The notes under the pieces: model-generated | Databases searched by the model: none | What the model was told of the DNA's origin: nothing | Seen by the model: the letters and a program-made list of their open reading frames with translations, nothing else | In this document: positions 1 to 8,021 of the stretch, one piece after another | Position numbering within the stretch: position 1 is the stretch's first letter | Layout: every line of letters begins with the position of its first letter | Translations under genes and position numbers: made by a program | IMG/VR virus record: IMGVR_UViG_3300027760_000553 | Location: 35,583-99,582 of that record | DNA length: 64,000 bases | Strand: one strand, 5' to 3' | Source: a virus

Positions 1-78
1 TGCATCGATGCTATGCATTGATATGGCACCTTGATTTAGCAAATGCTCTATCATGGCTTCTGTTTTAGGATTAATCAC
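1..78 (-). CDS. Partial hypothetical phage protein (5' end only)
   Basis: An open frame starts with GTG at 78, overlapping the thermonuclease stop codon (GTGA), and runs off the left edge after 26 codons. The visible N-terminus begins MINPKTEAMIEHLL and is a predicted helix. The tight stop/start overlap suggests translational coupling to the nuclease gene. Short proteins with similar N-termini are common among actinobacteriophages, but I cannot name a function from 26 residues. Confidence 0.55.
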   Translation of the reverse strand, partial: MINPKTEAMIEHLLNQGAISMHSIDA

Positions 79-482
79 TTACCAGATTTCTTTCTTGCTT
101 TTGCAAGCGCTCCAAAATCTTTAACCTTGGTATCTCCTAGGTATCCCCATGCATAACCGTCGTTAATCATCATGTCATTAAGAGATACTGTGTTTCCATC
201 TACATATACCCAACCTAAAATGCGACCATACTTTTCAGATGAGTCCATCTTTTCAGTCTTAATCACAACAGACTTGGCATCTTTTAAAGCCTTCTTTAGG
301 TACTCTTTGGCCTCAAGACCAAGAGCCTTTTCAGCAAGGTCTTTTGTACGAGACTCAGGTGTGTCAATACCAGCCAATCTTACACGGGATTGAAATAAAA
401 TATCAAACCCTAAATCAATAAGAACATCAATGGTATCTCCATCTACGACATTCTCTACTTTTCTTACATAGTATTCATACAT
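75..482 (-). CDS. Thermonuclease-like (SNase fold) nuclease
   Basis: A 135-residue protein of the staphylococcal nuclease family, which cleaves DNA and RNA phosphodiesters in a Ca2+-dependent way. The core motif VRLAGIDTPE places Arg35, Asp40 and Glu43, and KYGR places Arg87. These match the catalytic Arg35, Glu43 and Arg87 of the classical enzyme in both identity and spacing. No signal peptide is visible, so it probably acts in the cytoplasm. GGAGAA lies at ribosome-binding distance from the ATG. It closes the left gene group, downstream of an oxygenase. Host DNA breakdown or nucleotide scavenging is a plausible role, but that is inference. Confidence 0.9.
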   Translation of the reverse strand: MYEYYVRKVENVVDGDTIDVLIDLGFDILFQSRVRLAGIDTPESRTKDLAEKALGLEAKEYLKKALKDAKSVVIKTEKMDSSEKYGRILGWVYVDGNTVSLNDMMINDGYAWGYLGDTKVKDFGALAKARKKSGK

Positions 483-484
483 TT

Positions 485-1129
485 TTATTCTCCATTTTTA
501 TTTAGTGTAAAACAAATATTTAATAAAATTCTCAAATCATTTTCTTTTGGTGAAAACCCAGTATGCAACTTTTTTCCATCAAAAACAACGCCCTTGCCAG
601 CAGTTGGAGAAATTGAATTTAAAACCTTCAACTCACCAAAATTGCCAGCAGTTTTTAAAACATCAAGTATTTTTTTATCGTATACTTCTGTTACTCCATC
701 CGAATCATTAAAGTAATAAAGAAAAACCATATGGTCTTCTATTGAATCAACATGGGGATAATTTCTAGAATCTTTTTCTTTATAAGATCTTGTTGCTATG
801 TTAATTTTACTTCTTATAATTTTGTCATATTTTATGTTGTGCTTAAAGCAAAACTTTTCAAAAACATCTTTTACAATATCAAAATCTAATCTGGAAACAA
901 TTTGAAAATATGGTTCAGATTTTTGATCTTGCATATATACTGTTGGTGCATTTTTCCATTGCCAAGATTTATCTTTGGTTTTTTGAAAATCAATTATCTC
1001 TGGAACATATTCAGGAATCCAATTAATTTTTCCATACAAAAAACTTTGATCAGAGAATATTCTTCTTAAAAACTCATCCTGCTCTTCTTTGGTTAAAAAA
1101 GAATCATCTTCAATAAAGAAATCACTCAC
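485..1129 (-). CDS. 2-oxoglutarate/Fe(II)-dependent oxygenase-like protein
   Basis: A 214-residue protein with the double-stranded beta-helix signature of 2OG/Fe(II) oxygenases. HVD (His126, Asp128) and His189 would bind iron, and Arg200 would bind 2-oxoglutarate. The family hydroxylates proteins, nucleic acids or small molecules; the substrate here cannot be read. The start is GTG at 1129, overlapping the end of the upstream zinc protein. This is one of at least eight such genes in the window and lies at the far end of the modification island. The N-terminal 110 residues are not recognisable and may provide substrate specificity. Confidence 0.75.
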   Translation of the reverse strand: MSDFFIEDDSFLTKEEQDEFLRRIFSDQSFLYGKINWIPEYVPEIIDFQKTKDKSWQWKNAPTVYMQDQKSEPYFQIVSRLDFDIVKDVFEKFCFKHNIKYDKIIRSKINIATRSYKEKDSRNYPHVDSIEDHMVFLYYFNDSDGVTEVYDKKILDVLKTAGNFGELKVLNSISPTAGKGVVFDGKKLHTGFSPKENDLRILLNICFTLNKNGE

Positions 1130-1346
1130 TTAATCTAGATCTTTCATCAACAACTTCTACCATAAAACTCATCATTTTTGCATAACCAACAGCATTATCC
1201 ATGATTTTATTATAATGATGGGAACAAAAGAGTAGTCCTCCAGATTTTCCAATTACCTTTACATACGCCTGTGCAGAACAAGAGTCGCATCTGTCTGTGG
1301 CGTCTAGCATCCACAGTTTTGAGTCTTCTGAAATCATTGTATTCAT
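1122..1346 (-). CDS. DUF7455-like zinc-binding protein
   Basis: A 74-residue protein with CDSC (Cys20, Cys23), the segment SAQAYVKV and FCSHH (Cys41, His44). This matches the small DUF7455-type zinc protein widespread in Actinobacteria and their phages. Its function is unknown; a structural zinc site is likely. GAGG lies upstream of the ATG. The gene overlaps the downstream oxygenase gene by a few bases and follows the FmdB-like gene closely, so the three are probably co-transcribed. It is one of the clearer pointers to an actinobacterial host. Confidence 0.8.
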   Translation of the reverse strand: MNTMISEDSKLWMLDATDRCDSCSAQAYVKVIGKSGGLLFCSHHYNKIMDNAVGYAKMMSFMVEVVDERSRLSE

Positions 1347-1352
1347 AGTATA

Positions 1353-1538
1353 CTACCTCTTTCTATTATCGGTGGAATAAAAACCAGAACCGTTAAAAAC
1401 TGCTCCTACATTAGAGTATACACGAACTAAAGGAGAATTGCAAGTTTCACAATTGTACCCAGGATCACCATCCTTAATAGACCTTTCTTTAATATACCTT
1501 TGTGCACAAGGCATGCAATCATACTCATATACTGCCAC
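1353..1538 (-). CDS. FmdB-family zinc ribbon protein
   Basis: A 61-residue protein with the FmdB/CxxC zinc ribbon pattern. It starts MAVYEYDC, has cysteine pairs at Cys8/Cys11 and Cys30/Cys33, and ends with the family hallmark FNGSGFYSTD. Such proteins are linked to regulation and to many phage genomes, but no biochemical role is established. The start is GTG at 1538, chosen because GGAGG sits six bases upstream. The gene overlaps the end of the sulfotransferase-like gene. Confidence 0.85.
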   Translation of the reverse strand: MAVYEYDCMPCAQRYIKERSIKDGDPGYNCETCNSPLVRVYSNVGAVFNGSGFYSTDNRKR

Positions 1539-2256
1539 TAGAAACCTCCATGTAAAGTTCTTGTAATTTTGAAAAATCTTCTTCTTCTTCTATTTGCTTA
1601 GTTAAAGTTTCATACATTTTTGTTTTTTGAATATCATGGGGGCCATGATGCTTCATCTTTGCAACTTCTTGATTTGATAGACTACCAAAAGTTTTAGCAT
1701 CTCTATTTTTAATTACATCTTTCACCTCTTCTGATGAAATTTTGTTTTCATAGTGCATATTTATTTTTGATAAAACAAAAGTAATTATACTATCTGGATC
1801 ATTAACTAATTTATCAAACTCAATTACAAAAGCATTTTTATTTTCTATTTGAATAGTTAAATAATCTAAATAGTTTTCAGTTATACTCTTGATAATTCCT
1901 TTAAAATTATGGTGTGCTCCATTTAGCACATCCTCTATTGTTTTATCGTCTTGTGAGTTAGAGAGTGCAATAAAACAATAAGATTTGATAACCTCCATTG
2001 GACTTCTTACATTTGTAAACTGAATAAAACTATCAGACTGCTCCAACTTTAGCATAGATGGTATGTGAAAAAATGGGTGCAAAATAAATGTTTTATTTGT
2101 ATCTAAAACAAGTGTTTTATTTGTTAATTTTTTTAAATTATTTTCATTCTTAATATTTTTGGTCAGTGCACTATCGATACACTCTGCTAAAAAATTATTA
2201 CCAGATCTTGGTACAGAATTAAAAATAATATCAGTGGTGGTGAAATATTTTGACAA
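1525..2256 (-). CDS. Sulfotransferase-like protein
   Basis: A 243-residue protein resembling PAPS-dependent sulfotransferases. The N-terminal loop NSVPRSGNNFL (about residues 13-23) fits the 5'-phosphosulfate-binding loop, and NVRSPMEVIKSY (about 82-93, with Arg84 and Ser91) fits the 3'-phosphate-binding motif. The family moves sulfate from PAPS to hydroxyl or amino groups of sugars, proteins or metabolites. The start is TTG at 2256, immediately after the stop of a 34-codon gene. It belongs to the modification island with the carbamoyltransferase, glycosyltransferase and oxygenases, so it may cap a sugar or hydroxylated residue. The substrate is unknown. Confidence 0.65.
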   Translation of the reverse strand: MSKYFTTTDIIFNSVPRSGNNFLAECIDSALTKNIKNENNLKKLTNKTLVLDTNKTFILHPFFHIPSMLKLEQSDSFIQFTNVRSPMEVIKSYCFIALSNSQDDKTIEDVLNGAHHNFKGIIKSITENYLDYLTIQIENKNAFVIEFDKLVNDPDSIITFVLSKINMHYENKISSEEVKDVIKNRDAKTFGSLSNQEVAKMKHHGPHDIQKTKMYETLTKQIEEEEDFSKLQELYMEVSSGSI

Positions 2257-2361
2257 TTACTTCTTCTTTGCTTTTACTGTCCAGACTGGGGCTTTAAGTG
2301 CATCTCCACCCCACTCATAACCAAGTGCCTTTACAACAAACTTAATAATTTTAATACGCAT
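2257..2361 (-). CDS. Small basic hypothetical protein (34 aa)
   Basis: A 34-codon frame starts at ATG 2361 and ends TAA at 2257. The product begins MRIKIIKFVVKALGYEWGGD and ends in a lysine-rich tail. It fills exactly the gap between the DUF2061-like and sulfotransferase-like genes; its ATG overlaps the upstream stop region and its stop is followed directly by the next start. That perfect packing is the main evidence that it is real. No domain is recognised; an amphipathic helix near the membrane is possible. Confidence 0.6.
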   Translation of the reverse strand: MRIKIIKFVVKALGYEWGGDALKAPVWTVKAKKK

Positions 2362-2561
2362 TATTTAATCCCCTTTCCAAATTTAGCCCAGACTCTTTCA
2401 TGTAAGAAGTATCCAAGGGCTTCCCATCCAATATAAATAAGGGCACCAAGACTTGCGTACTCCCATTCGCCAGTAAATAAATAAATGACTCCAGCGACAC
2501 CAACTAGGTGAAAGGTTTCCCAACTTGCTGTTTTAAGTAAAGTTCTTTTTGTTGATTCCAT
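2361..2561 (-). CDS. DUF2061-like small membrane protein
   Basis: A 66-residue protein with an N-terminal STKRTLLKTASWETFH, a hydrophobic segment (about 17-32), a second one (about 38-52) and the C-terminal motif YFLHERVWAKFGKG. The layout matches DUF2061, a family of two-helix membrane proteins. Because it directly follows the endolysin gene and overlaps its stop, a holin-like or lysis-accessory role is possible. That is inferred from position, since DUF2061 itself has no known function. Confidence 0.75.
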   Translation of the reverse strand: MESTKRTLLKTASWETFHLVGVAGVIYLFTGEWEYASLGALIYIGWEALGYFLHERVWAKFGKGIK

Positions 2562-3103
2562 TACTTAACCTTGCTTAACAATGGAGCATCTTCTTCTCCA
2601 ACATATACTGGACGACCCCAACCAACTACAGCATTAACTAACTTCTTCTTGTTATTCTTTACATAACCACGAGTCTTCTCTACGCACATTCCTCCGTTGC
2701 GCTGATCTCCCTTTGCAGTCCCTGAAGTGTTTCCTTCAATAACTTGGATTGTTCCATCGCCATTGTTCTTAATGCAAAGACCAACATGCGAAATACGATT
2801 TACGCCATCTTCTGGGAAATCAAAATAGATCCAGTCTCCTGGTGTTGGATCGTCATTACGAGCATCTGCCCATCGACCCTCTTTCTTAAACTGATCTGAT
2901 GCTGCTACGGTTGATGCAGACTTAGGAAATGATTTTACTCCCGCTGTAAATGCACACCATGAAACGAATGATTGGCACCATGGTTGGAAGTTAACCTTCA
3001 TCCATGCACCGTACTTTGTTTCATTATCTTTAGGGCCTTCAATTGTGCCCACTTCTTTCTTTGCAACCTCAACGATTGCTTCTAGACTACCTTTTACTGA
3101 CAT
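2561..3103 (-). CDS. CHAP-domain endolysin
   Basis: A 180-residue peptidoglycan hydrolase of the CHAP (NlpC/P60-like) fold, acting as amidase or endopeptidase. The motif PWCQSFVSWC gives nucleophile Cys43, RISHVGL gives His106, and IEGNTSG gives the polar Glu123/Asn125. CHAP spans about residues 8-135. The C-terminal 40 residues are basic and could bind the cell wall. No signal peptide is visible, so export would need a holin. A strong Shine-Dalgarno (AAAGGGGAG) precedes the ATG, and a promoter lies just upstream. It sits next to a small two-helix membrane protein rather than the three small membrane proteins at 11.8-12.5 kb. Confidence 0.88.
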   Translation of the reverse strand: MSVKGSLEAIVEVAKKEVGTIEGPKDNETKYGAWMKVNFQPWCQSFVSWCAFTAGVKSFPKSASTVAASDQFKKEGRWADARNDDPTPGDWIYFDFPEDGVNRISHVGLCIKNNGDGTIQVIEGNTSGTAKGDQRNGGMCVEKTRGYVKNNKKKLVNAVVGWGRPVYVGEEDAPLLSKVK

Positions 3104-3126
3104 TTTATTCTCCCCTTTCCTATATA

Positions 3127-3155
3127 ATTATATCAAACTTTGTTTAAATCTTCAA
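3127..3155 (-). promoter_or_regulatory. Sigma70-type promoter for the endolysin genes
   Basis: On the minus strand TTGAAG (3155-3150) is followed after 17 bases by TATAAT (3132-3127), preceded by TGA as in an extended -10. The -35 lies in the 3' end of the SGNH-like gene. The start point would fall about 20 bases upstream of the endolysin ATG and leave the Shine-Dalgarno intact. This would allow lysis genes to be expressed separately from the island upstream. Confidence 0.65.
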
Positions 3156-3792
3156 GGTATCTTGTATTAAAGCGATTGGCCCAGAAAGACTGATAAACAG
3201 TACCTTGGTCTCCATTGTCCTTTTTAATGGTTAGATGTGGGTGCTTATTTATTAAATAATTTATTTGACCTAGTTTTGGCTCTTGAAATCTTGTATCGAC
3301 ATACTGATATAAAGTATTCGGATTTTCAGCAATGTAATTTTTTACTTCTTTATCTAGATTAATAGGCCCATCATACTGCTGATTATCTGAACAAGTCCAA
3401 TAAAACTTTATATCTTTAAACTTATTTTCAAGTTCTACTAAACTATTAATAAAGTCTTCAAAAATAAAATCAGAATTTTGTACTTCTGAAAACAAAATAA
3501 AAATAACATCTGGAGAATATTCAGCAAAATATTCTTTTGCATTTTTTATAACATTTTTATAGTATATATCTTTATCATCTAATGCAAAAAAATCAGAAAC
3601 TAAAGTATGCTTTCTTAGTAGTTTGTCTAGTCTAAATGGCCAAACATTTTTAAAAGTTTCATCGTCATGCATTAGATCTGAAGATCCAAAATATACTACA
3701 TGTAGTTTACTATCATGATCCTTTTTAAATTCTTCACACATATAGCCATGAGTATTTTTTGTTCCATCATATTTGCTTAATACTTCTGTCAT
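3133..3792 (-). CDS. SGNH/GDSL hydrolase-like protein (tentative)
   Basis: A 219-residue protein. An early strand followed by VVYFGSSDLMHDD (about residues 32-44) resembles block I of SGNH hydrolases. The middle, SPDVIFILFSEVQNS, looks like the alternating strand/helix core, and a C-terminal Asp/His pair could complete a site. SGNH enzymes remove or move acyl groups on sugars and lipids. It overlaps the carbamoyltransferase stop by four bases (ATGA-type coupling), suggesting a shared pathway. The match is weak, and a non-enzymatic partner of the carbamoyltransferase is an alternative. Confidence 0.4.
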   Translation of the reverse strand: MTEVLSKYDGTKNTHGYMCEEFKKDHDSKLHVVYFGSSDLMHDDETFKNVWPFRLDKLLRKHTLVSDFFALDDKDIYYKNVIKNAKEYFAEYSPDVIFILFSEVQNSDFIFEDFINSLVELENKFKDIKFYWTCSDNQQYDGPINLDKEVKNYIAENPNTLYQYVDTRFQEPKLGQINYLINKHPHLTIKKDNGDQGTVYQSFWANRFNTRYLEDLNKV

Positions 3793-5228
3793 TTATTATA
3801 ATCCATTCCTGTTAAAATTTTAAAGTCGTATTCTTTTTCCCAATTTAAAATATCGTTGTTATCGTTTAATAAAGGTTGACCCTTAATATTCAGACTTGTA
3901 TTCAATAATAATGGTACACCTGTTTTAAGATAAAACTTATTAATAGTCCTCCACAAACCTCTATGCTGATGCTTGTTTACGGTTTGCACCCTAGATGTAC
4001 CGTCAGCATGGACTACAGATGGAATCTTTTCTGGTTGTAAACATTTAACTGTGTACTGCATATAAGGGCTTGCAAAGTCCATATCAAACCACTCAGAAGC
4101 ACACTCCTCCATAACTACTGGAGCAAATGGTCTAAACAACTCTCTTTGTTTAATTAAATTAACTTTATCTTTAATGTTTGGATCTCTTGGATCTGCAAGA
4201 ATACTTCTATTTCCTAATGCTCTTGGACCGTATTCTGCTCTACCTGATGCTACTGCCACAATTCCATCTTTTAATATACCGTCCACAATTTGCTGAACAG
4301 GATACTCTCCACCAAGATCGTACCCCAAGTATGGATCTTTCCACTCAATATGTTTTCCATATAGTGCTGCTGCTGCTCCCAAAGAACTTCCAGCATCTCC
4401 AGGGTTAGGCATGATCCAAATCATATCAAATATCTTCCAAAGTAAAGTATTTGCAGAAGAGTTTAACGCACATCCACCCATAAAAACCAAATTCTTTTTA
4501 CCAGTCATTCTTTGTGCCATACGCATAAAATCGTTAAGCCTTTGCTCGTATACCATTTGTACTGACGCTGCTATGTCAAATTTATCTTCTTCTGAAACCC
4601 ATCCCCAGTCAGTAATTCCCTTATGAAGGTTATATTTTTGTTGATCGTAATGTGGAAAATATTCATCTACCTTTTTGTAATACTTTGTCCAGTCTCCGTA
4701 TGCTGCCATACCCATCATAATATATTCTTCTTGGTTTGGCATAAGTCCAATCAACTGCGTGAAGGCTGAATAAAATAATCCAAAACTGACTGGATAGTTT
4801 TGCTTGTATTTTAACTTAATTTTATTTCCTTCACCTGTCCAAATTGTAGAAGTATTGTATTCTCCAATAGCATCTAGGACCACAATCACGGCATCATTAA
4901 AGTCACTGGTGTAGTAACCTGCTGCTGCATGGGAATAGTGATGACTAAAAGATTTTCTTGGAATACCAGGAAGTTCAAACCTTGGCTTCCATTCCCCAGA
5001 TCCACCCCTTAAAGCCAGTCTGGAGGCCTTTAGGAGGGGCTTTTCGTAGTAAGCAATGTGATCTGGTCTGCCGTACTGTAAAGCATCTTTTATTAAACTA
5101 TCATTCACATACCAATCATTTTTTTGCTTACTATATCTTTCAGCATGCCCTGCAAATAATATTTTTTCATCTTTAATTAAGGATACAGAAGCATCATGCG
5201 ATGTTTCATTTATTCCAAGAACTATCAT
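3789..5228 (-). CDS. Carbamoyltransferase of the NodU/CmcH/TobZ family
   Basis: A 479-residue protein. The N-terminal ASKHA-like domain opens with MIVLGINETSHDAS and carries SHHYSHAAAGYY (about 94-105) and VLDAIGEYNTS, the metal/nucleotide-binding pattern of the family. The C-terminal YrdC-like domain has SGRAEYGPRALGNRSILADPR and LNTSLNIKGQP, which are family hallmarks. These enzymes use carbamoyl phosphate and ATP to O-carbamoylate sugars or antibiotics; NodU modifies Nod factor sugars. Its length is slightly shorter than many relatives. GGTGAAG precedes the ATG, which overlaps the upstream oxygenase stop. Related genes occur in marine T4-like phages. The likely acceptor is a hydroxyl made or added by its neighbours. 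Confidence 0.9.
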   Translation of the reverse strand: MIVLGINETSHDASVSLIKDEKILFAGHAERYSKQKNDWYVNDSLIKDALQYGRPDHIAYYEKPLLKASRLALRGGSGEWKPRFELPGIPRKSFSHHYSHAAAGYYTSDFNDAVIVVLDAIGEYNTSTIWTGEGNKIKLKYKQNYPVSFGLFYSAFTQLIGLMPNQEEYIMMGMAAYGDWTKYYKKVDEYFPHYDQQKYNLHKGITDWGWVSEEDKFDIAASVQMVYEQRLNDFMRMAQRMTGKKNLVFMGGCALNSSANTLLWKIFDMIWIMPNPGDAGSSLGAAAALYGKHIEWKDPYLGYDLGGEYPVQQIVDGILKDGIVAVASGRAEYGPRALGNRSILADPRDPNIKDKVNLIKQRELFRPFAPVVMEECASEWFDMDFASPYMQYTVKCLQPEKIPSVVHADGTSRVQTVNKHQHRGLWRTINKFYLKTGVPLLLNTSLNIKGQPLLNDNNDILNWEKEYDFKILTGMDYNK

Positions 5229-5893
5229 TCTTCACCATTGGATAATCTTTTAGTGTCAAAATCAATATTGTGATACCAGTTTGGCAGAGCATATCTTGGA
5301 CCTTTTGTAACTGGATACACCTCATGAACATATAAAAAATTTGAAGGGAAAAACAAAATACTACCAGCAGCAGGTTTAAACTTAATTCCTGAATGTTTAA
5401 ATTCTATTTCTCCACCTTCATAATCATCATTGAGGTAAAGCAGCACGGATAAAACACGACTGCTGACACCCTGATCTTGATGGGCTGGAAGATGTCCACT
5501 TTCATCATATTTTAATAGATGCATTGTGTGTTCTCTAGACTTAATGTTTTTTTCTGCAAATGGATAAATTGCAGTTGAGTAGTGCTTTAATGTTGAATCT
5601 AACGCCCCAAATAATTCAGAAGATATACTTAACTGTTCATTAAAGTATGGGTCACAACTAGAAATATCTTTTACCTGTGGAATAAGTTTTTGCCAACAAA
5701 ACATAAGTTCATTTGAGCCATTGTTATACGTCCACTTTGTCCAAGGACCCACACACGTATCTTCCAACTGACCATCTTCAACATACATTTTGTCTAGATT
5801 TTCTATTTTTTCTATAATTGATTTAGGATCTTTAATTACATCTTTATAATAAACTAATCCTAAATCTAATATCTCAAAATTAAAGTTTTGCAA
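5225..5893 (-). CDS. 2OG/Fe(II) oxygenase, prolyl-4-hydroxylase-like
   Basis: A 222-residue protein with a clear prolyl-4-hydroxylase-type core. HQD (His138, Asp140) and His190 bind iron, and Arg200 in GPRYALPNWY would bind 2-oxoglutarate. The run VLLYLNDDYEGGEIEF is typical of this family. The start chosen is TTG at 5893, because AAGGGAG lies seven bases upstream and the overlap with the preceding gene falls to 14 bases. A longer version from GTG 5932 has no good ribosome site and overlaps by 53 bases. It sits between a sister oxygenase and the carbamoyltransferase. Its closing motif resembles that of the oxygenase at 62.4-63.0 kb. Confidence 0.85.
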   Translation of the reverse strand: MQNFNFEILDLGLVYYKDVIKDPKSIIEKIENLDKMYVEDGQLEDTCVGPWTKWTYNNGSNELMFCWQKLIPQVKDISSCDPYFNEQLSISSELFGALDSTLKHYSTAIYPFAEKNIKSREHTMHLLKYDESGHLPAHQDQGVSSRVLSVLLYLNDDYEGGEIEFKHSGIKFKPAAGSILFFPSNFLYVHEVYPVTKGPRYALPNWYHNIDFDTKRLSNGEE

Positions 5894-6482
5894 GATGGTA
5901 CTCCCTTGCCATCCATTTAGGATTTTTTTCACCTATCATAAAGTCTGGATCTGCATGTTTTGGCAAACTTGTATGCATGTATAGGCCAGTAAATCTATGA
6001 CCGCTTGTTACTTCTGTAATGCCATGAATATATTCACTTCCAGAACTTGGAAAAAATACTGCAGAATATTGCTTTGGTTGATACTCAAATCCTTGATTTG
6101 GGAAATAAATTTTTCCTCCAGTGTATTCAGATTCATGGTTTAAATACATTATTGTGCTCCACTCAATAAAAGGTTCTGGGCCTTGAGCGTCTAAATGCAA
6201 CTCTCCCTTAGTGCCCTCTGTCCAATGTGAACCAAATGATTTGTATACATATATTGGGTTTAAAAAACCATTGTCTTGTCTGTGTACCTCATTTGAAATG
6301 TTTCCATACCTAACCATTATATCCATAACTATTTTATTATATGGTAATGATGTTCCTCCATATCTTTGTGCATAGTATGCGGGATAAGGATTTCTTTCTG
6401 CAAATGGATCTGTCTGCTGATCGATCAAAGTCTTTGCGTCTTCTGGACTAATAAAGTTTTCTATTATTTTTATTCTGTGCAT
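5880..6482 (-). CDS. 2OG/Fe(II) oxygenase, prolyl-4-hydroxylase-like
   Basis: A 200-residue protein. HLD (His96, Asp98), His153 and Arg163 (SGHRFTGLYM) form the iron and cosubstrate site; IMYLNHESEYTGGKIYFP is the conserved strand region. It starts KIIENFISPEDAKTLI, a typical N-terminal helix of this group. It overlaps both the upstream glycosyltransferase-like gene and the downstream oxygenase. Together they suggest hydroxylation followed by glycosylation of an unknown protein or glycan, by analogy with hydroxyproline glycosylation. The pathway is inference; the fold assignment is solid. Confidence 0.85.
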   Translation of the reverse strand: MHRIKIIENFISPEDAKTLIDQQTDPFAERNPYPAYYAQRYGGTSLPYNKIVMDIMVRYGNISNEVHRQDNGFLNPIYVYKSFGSHWTEGTKGELHLDAQGPEPFIEWSTIMYLNHESEYTGGKIYFPNQGFEYQPKQYSAVFFPSSGSEYIHGITEVTSGHRFTGLYMHTSLPKHADPDFMIGEKNPKWMAREYHLAKL

Positions 6483-7342
6483 TTTTCCTCCTCAACCATT
6501 ATATCATTTATGTGATATATAGAATTATAGCCGTTATGAAATCTTCCAGTTCCCTTTCGATCTAGATTAAAGTCCTGGGTCCTAAACTTATACTCAACAT
6601 CATTGGTTTCAAATTTCATTATTTTTAAATTTTCAATAATAATATTATGAATACTGTTAAACCTTTTTGCAACATCTGTATTAAAATATTTATATATTTT
6701 TTTATAATTATGGTTTTCAGAATATGGCAAATAATCTATTTTTAATTTTGCCTTATTAATATAAACCTTATCTCCAAGAGAAAATATTTTAGTATTATCT
6801 TTTATTAAAGTTAGGCTTAACAATAGATCCTGTCCATATTTTTTTAAAGATTGGTTGTTAAATTCAAACATACTTGAAATATTTTTTTTATCTATTGCAA
6901 TAAAATCCATATCTATCCAGTTAGTCTCAAAAACAAAATTGCTACAATCTCCTAAATTTTTTACATAAAAGCCATCAGTGATTAACTTTGCTTCTTTGTT
7001 TCCAGAAAAAACAACATTTGGAATATTTGTAAAATTATCAACCAGATAAAGGTCCCAGTCTTTTTTTAATTCTACTGAATCCGAAACCTCAACATAGTAG
7101 TCGTAATCCTTTTTTATTATATCTTTTCTATATTCTGTAATTGGAAAATAAGAGTCCCAATATATATGACTATATTTTACTGAGGGTATATTTTTAAAAT
7201 ATGCCGTCCTGTCTATATTATTTTGGTCATATACATAAAGTCTTATTCTATTTTTATTGCTATATGAGTCTACCATATTTGCAACAATATCAATTAAGTT
7301 ATTATTTTTATAAGAATATAAAAATATTACTATTTCTTTCAT
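6470..7342 (-). CDS. Glycosyltransferase-like protein (tentative)
   Basis: A 290-residue protein, very AT-rich. It opens with KEIVIFLYSYKNNNLIDIVANMVDSY, resembling the first beta-alpha unit of GT-A glycosyltransferases. DYYVEVSDSVELKKDWD (about 80-96) could replace the DxD metal motif, and NWIDMDFIAIDK lies in the middle. The general look is of the GlcNAc-transferase type that acts on hydroxyproline, but I cannot confirm it. It sits directly upstream of two prolyl-hydroxylase-like genes. The ATG immediately follows the upstream stop region, suggesting coupled translation. Confidence in a transferase is moderate, in the donor sugar none. Confidence 0.45.
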   Translation of the reverse strand: MKEIVIFLYSYKNNNLIDIVANMVDSYSNKNRIRLYVYDQNNIDRTAYFKNIPSVKYSHIYWDSYFPITEYRKDIIKKDYDYYVEVSDSVELKKDWDLYLVDNFTNIPNVVFSGNKEAKLITDGFYVKNLGDCSNFVFETNWIDMDFIAIDKKNISSMFEFNNQSLKKYGQDLLLSLTLIKDNTKIFSLGDKVYINKAKLKIDYLPYSENHNYKKIYKYFNTDVAKRFNSIHNIIIENLKIMKFETNDVEYKFRTQDFNLDRKGTGRFHNGYNSIYHINDIMVEEEKCTE

Positions 7343-8001
7343 TATGCCAATGGAATGTAGTGTTGTTCTTCTGCTTTTTCAATAAATCTTAAAGGAATTA
7401 TATCGTAAGCAACGGTAATTCTTGGACCATCCCAGTCCCAATTTCCTTGTGCATGTGGGTGCCCCATCTCAGAAATAATTAATCTGTTGTCAATATTCTT
7501 ATTTTCAAAAATAAGTTCTTCTTTATTTTCTATTTTATAGAATGTTGATGATGGCTCTGCCTTAACACAGTAGTATCCATGAAAGTTTGGTGCCCAAGGT
7601 CCACCGTGATCGTGCCAGTCAAGTTTACCAACCTTTGAGTGATTTATATTAAACCAACCCTGAATCATATATTTTTCTTTTGCGAAGTCTATTCCGTAAT
7701 ATTCACAGGCTTCTTTTACTAAATCCCTAACTCCAACATAAAGGTTGTATATTTCTTCGCTGTGAAACTGAAAAACATTATACTCTCTCCACTTTACTGT
7801 AGAAATACTTCCAGACTCAAGCCAGTATTCTTGTTTCTCTGAATGCAATTTTGATACGCCAAAAACCTCACCCTGCTCAATTTGATCATATTTCTTATGC
7901 AAGAATTTAGACATCTTGTCTAGATCATTATTTAAAAACTTTTCAAAAAACTTATGAGGCTTATTGTATAGTTTTGGTATGTTGTAAAAGTCGTGATTCA
8001 T
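7342..8001 (-). CDS. 2OG/Fe(II) oxygenase-like or cupin-like protein
   Basis: A 219-residue protein. DWHDHGG (His130, His132), a second metal-binding region GHPHAQG (His181, His183) and Arg194 in PRITVAYDI fit a beta-barrel Fe(II) enzyme. GYYCVKAEPSSTFYKI is reminiscent of phage proteins of the PF13759 type (2OG-FeII_Oxy_5). HxH rather than HxD makes a cupin an alternative. AAAGGGAG provides a good ribosome site. It lies between the DUF6065-like pair and the glycosyltransferase-like gene, as part of the modification island. Confidence 0.6.
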   Translation of the reverse strand: MNHDFYNIPKLYNKPHKFFEKFLNNDLDKMSKFLHKKYDQIEQGEVFGVSKLHSEKQEYWLESGSISTVKWREYNVFQFHSEEIYNLYVGVRDLVKEACEYYGIDFAKEKYMIQGWFNINHSKVGKLDWHDHGGPWAPNFHGYYCVKAEPSSTFYKIENKEELIFENKNIDNRLIISEMGHPHAQGNWDWDGPRITVAYDIIPLRFIEKAEEQHYIPLA

Positions 8002-8021
8002 TTTTCTCCCTTTAGTTTTTC

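Noticed and set aside
5894-5932. GTG start at 5932 for the 5.2-5.9 kb oxygenase
   Set aside because: It has a poor ribosome site and a 53-base overlap, whereas the TTG at 5893 has AAGGGAG at ideal distance.
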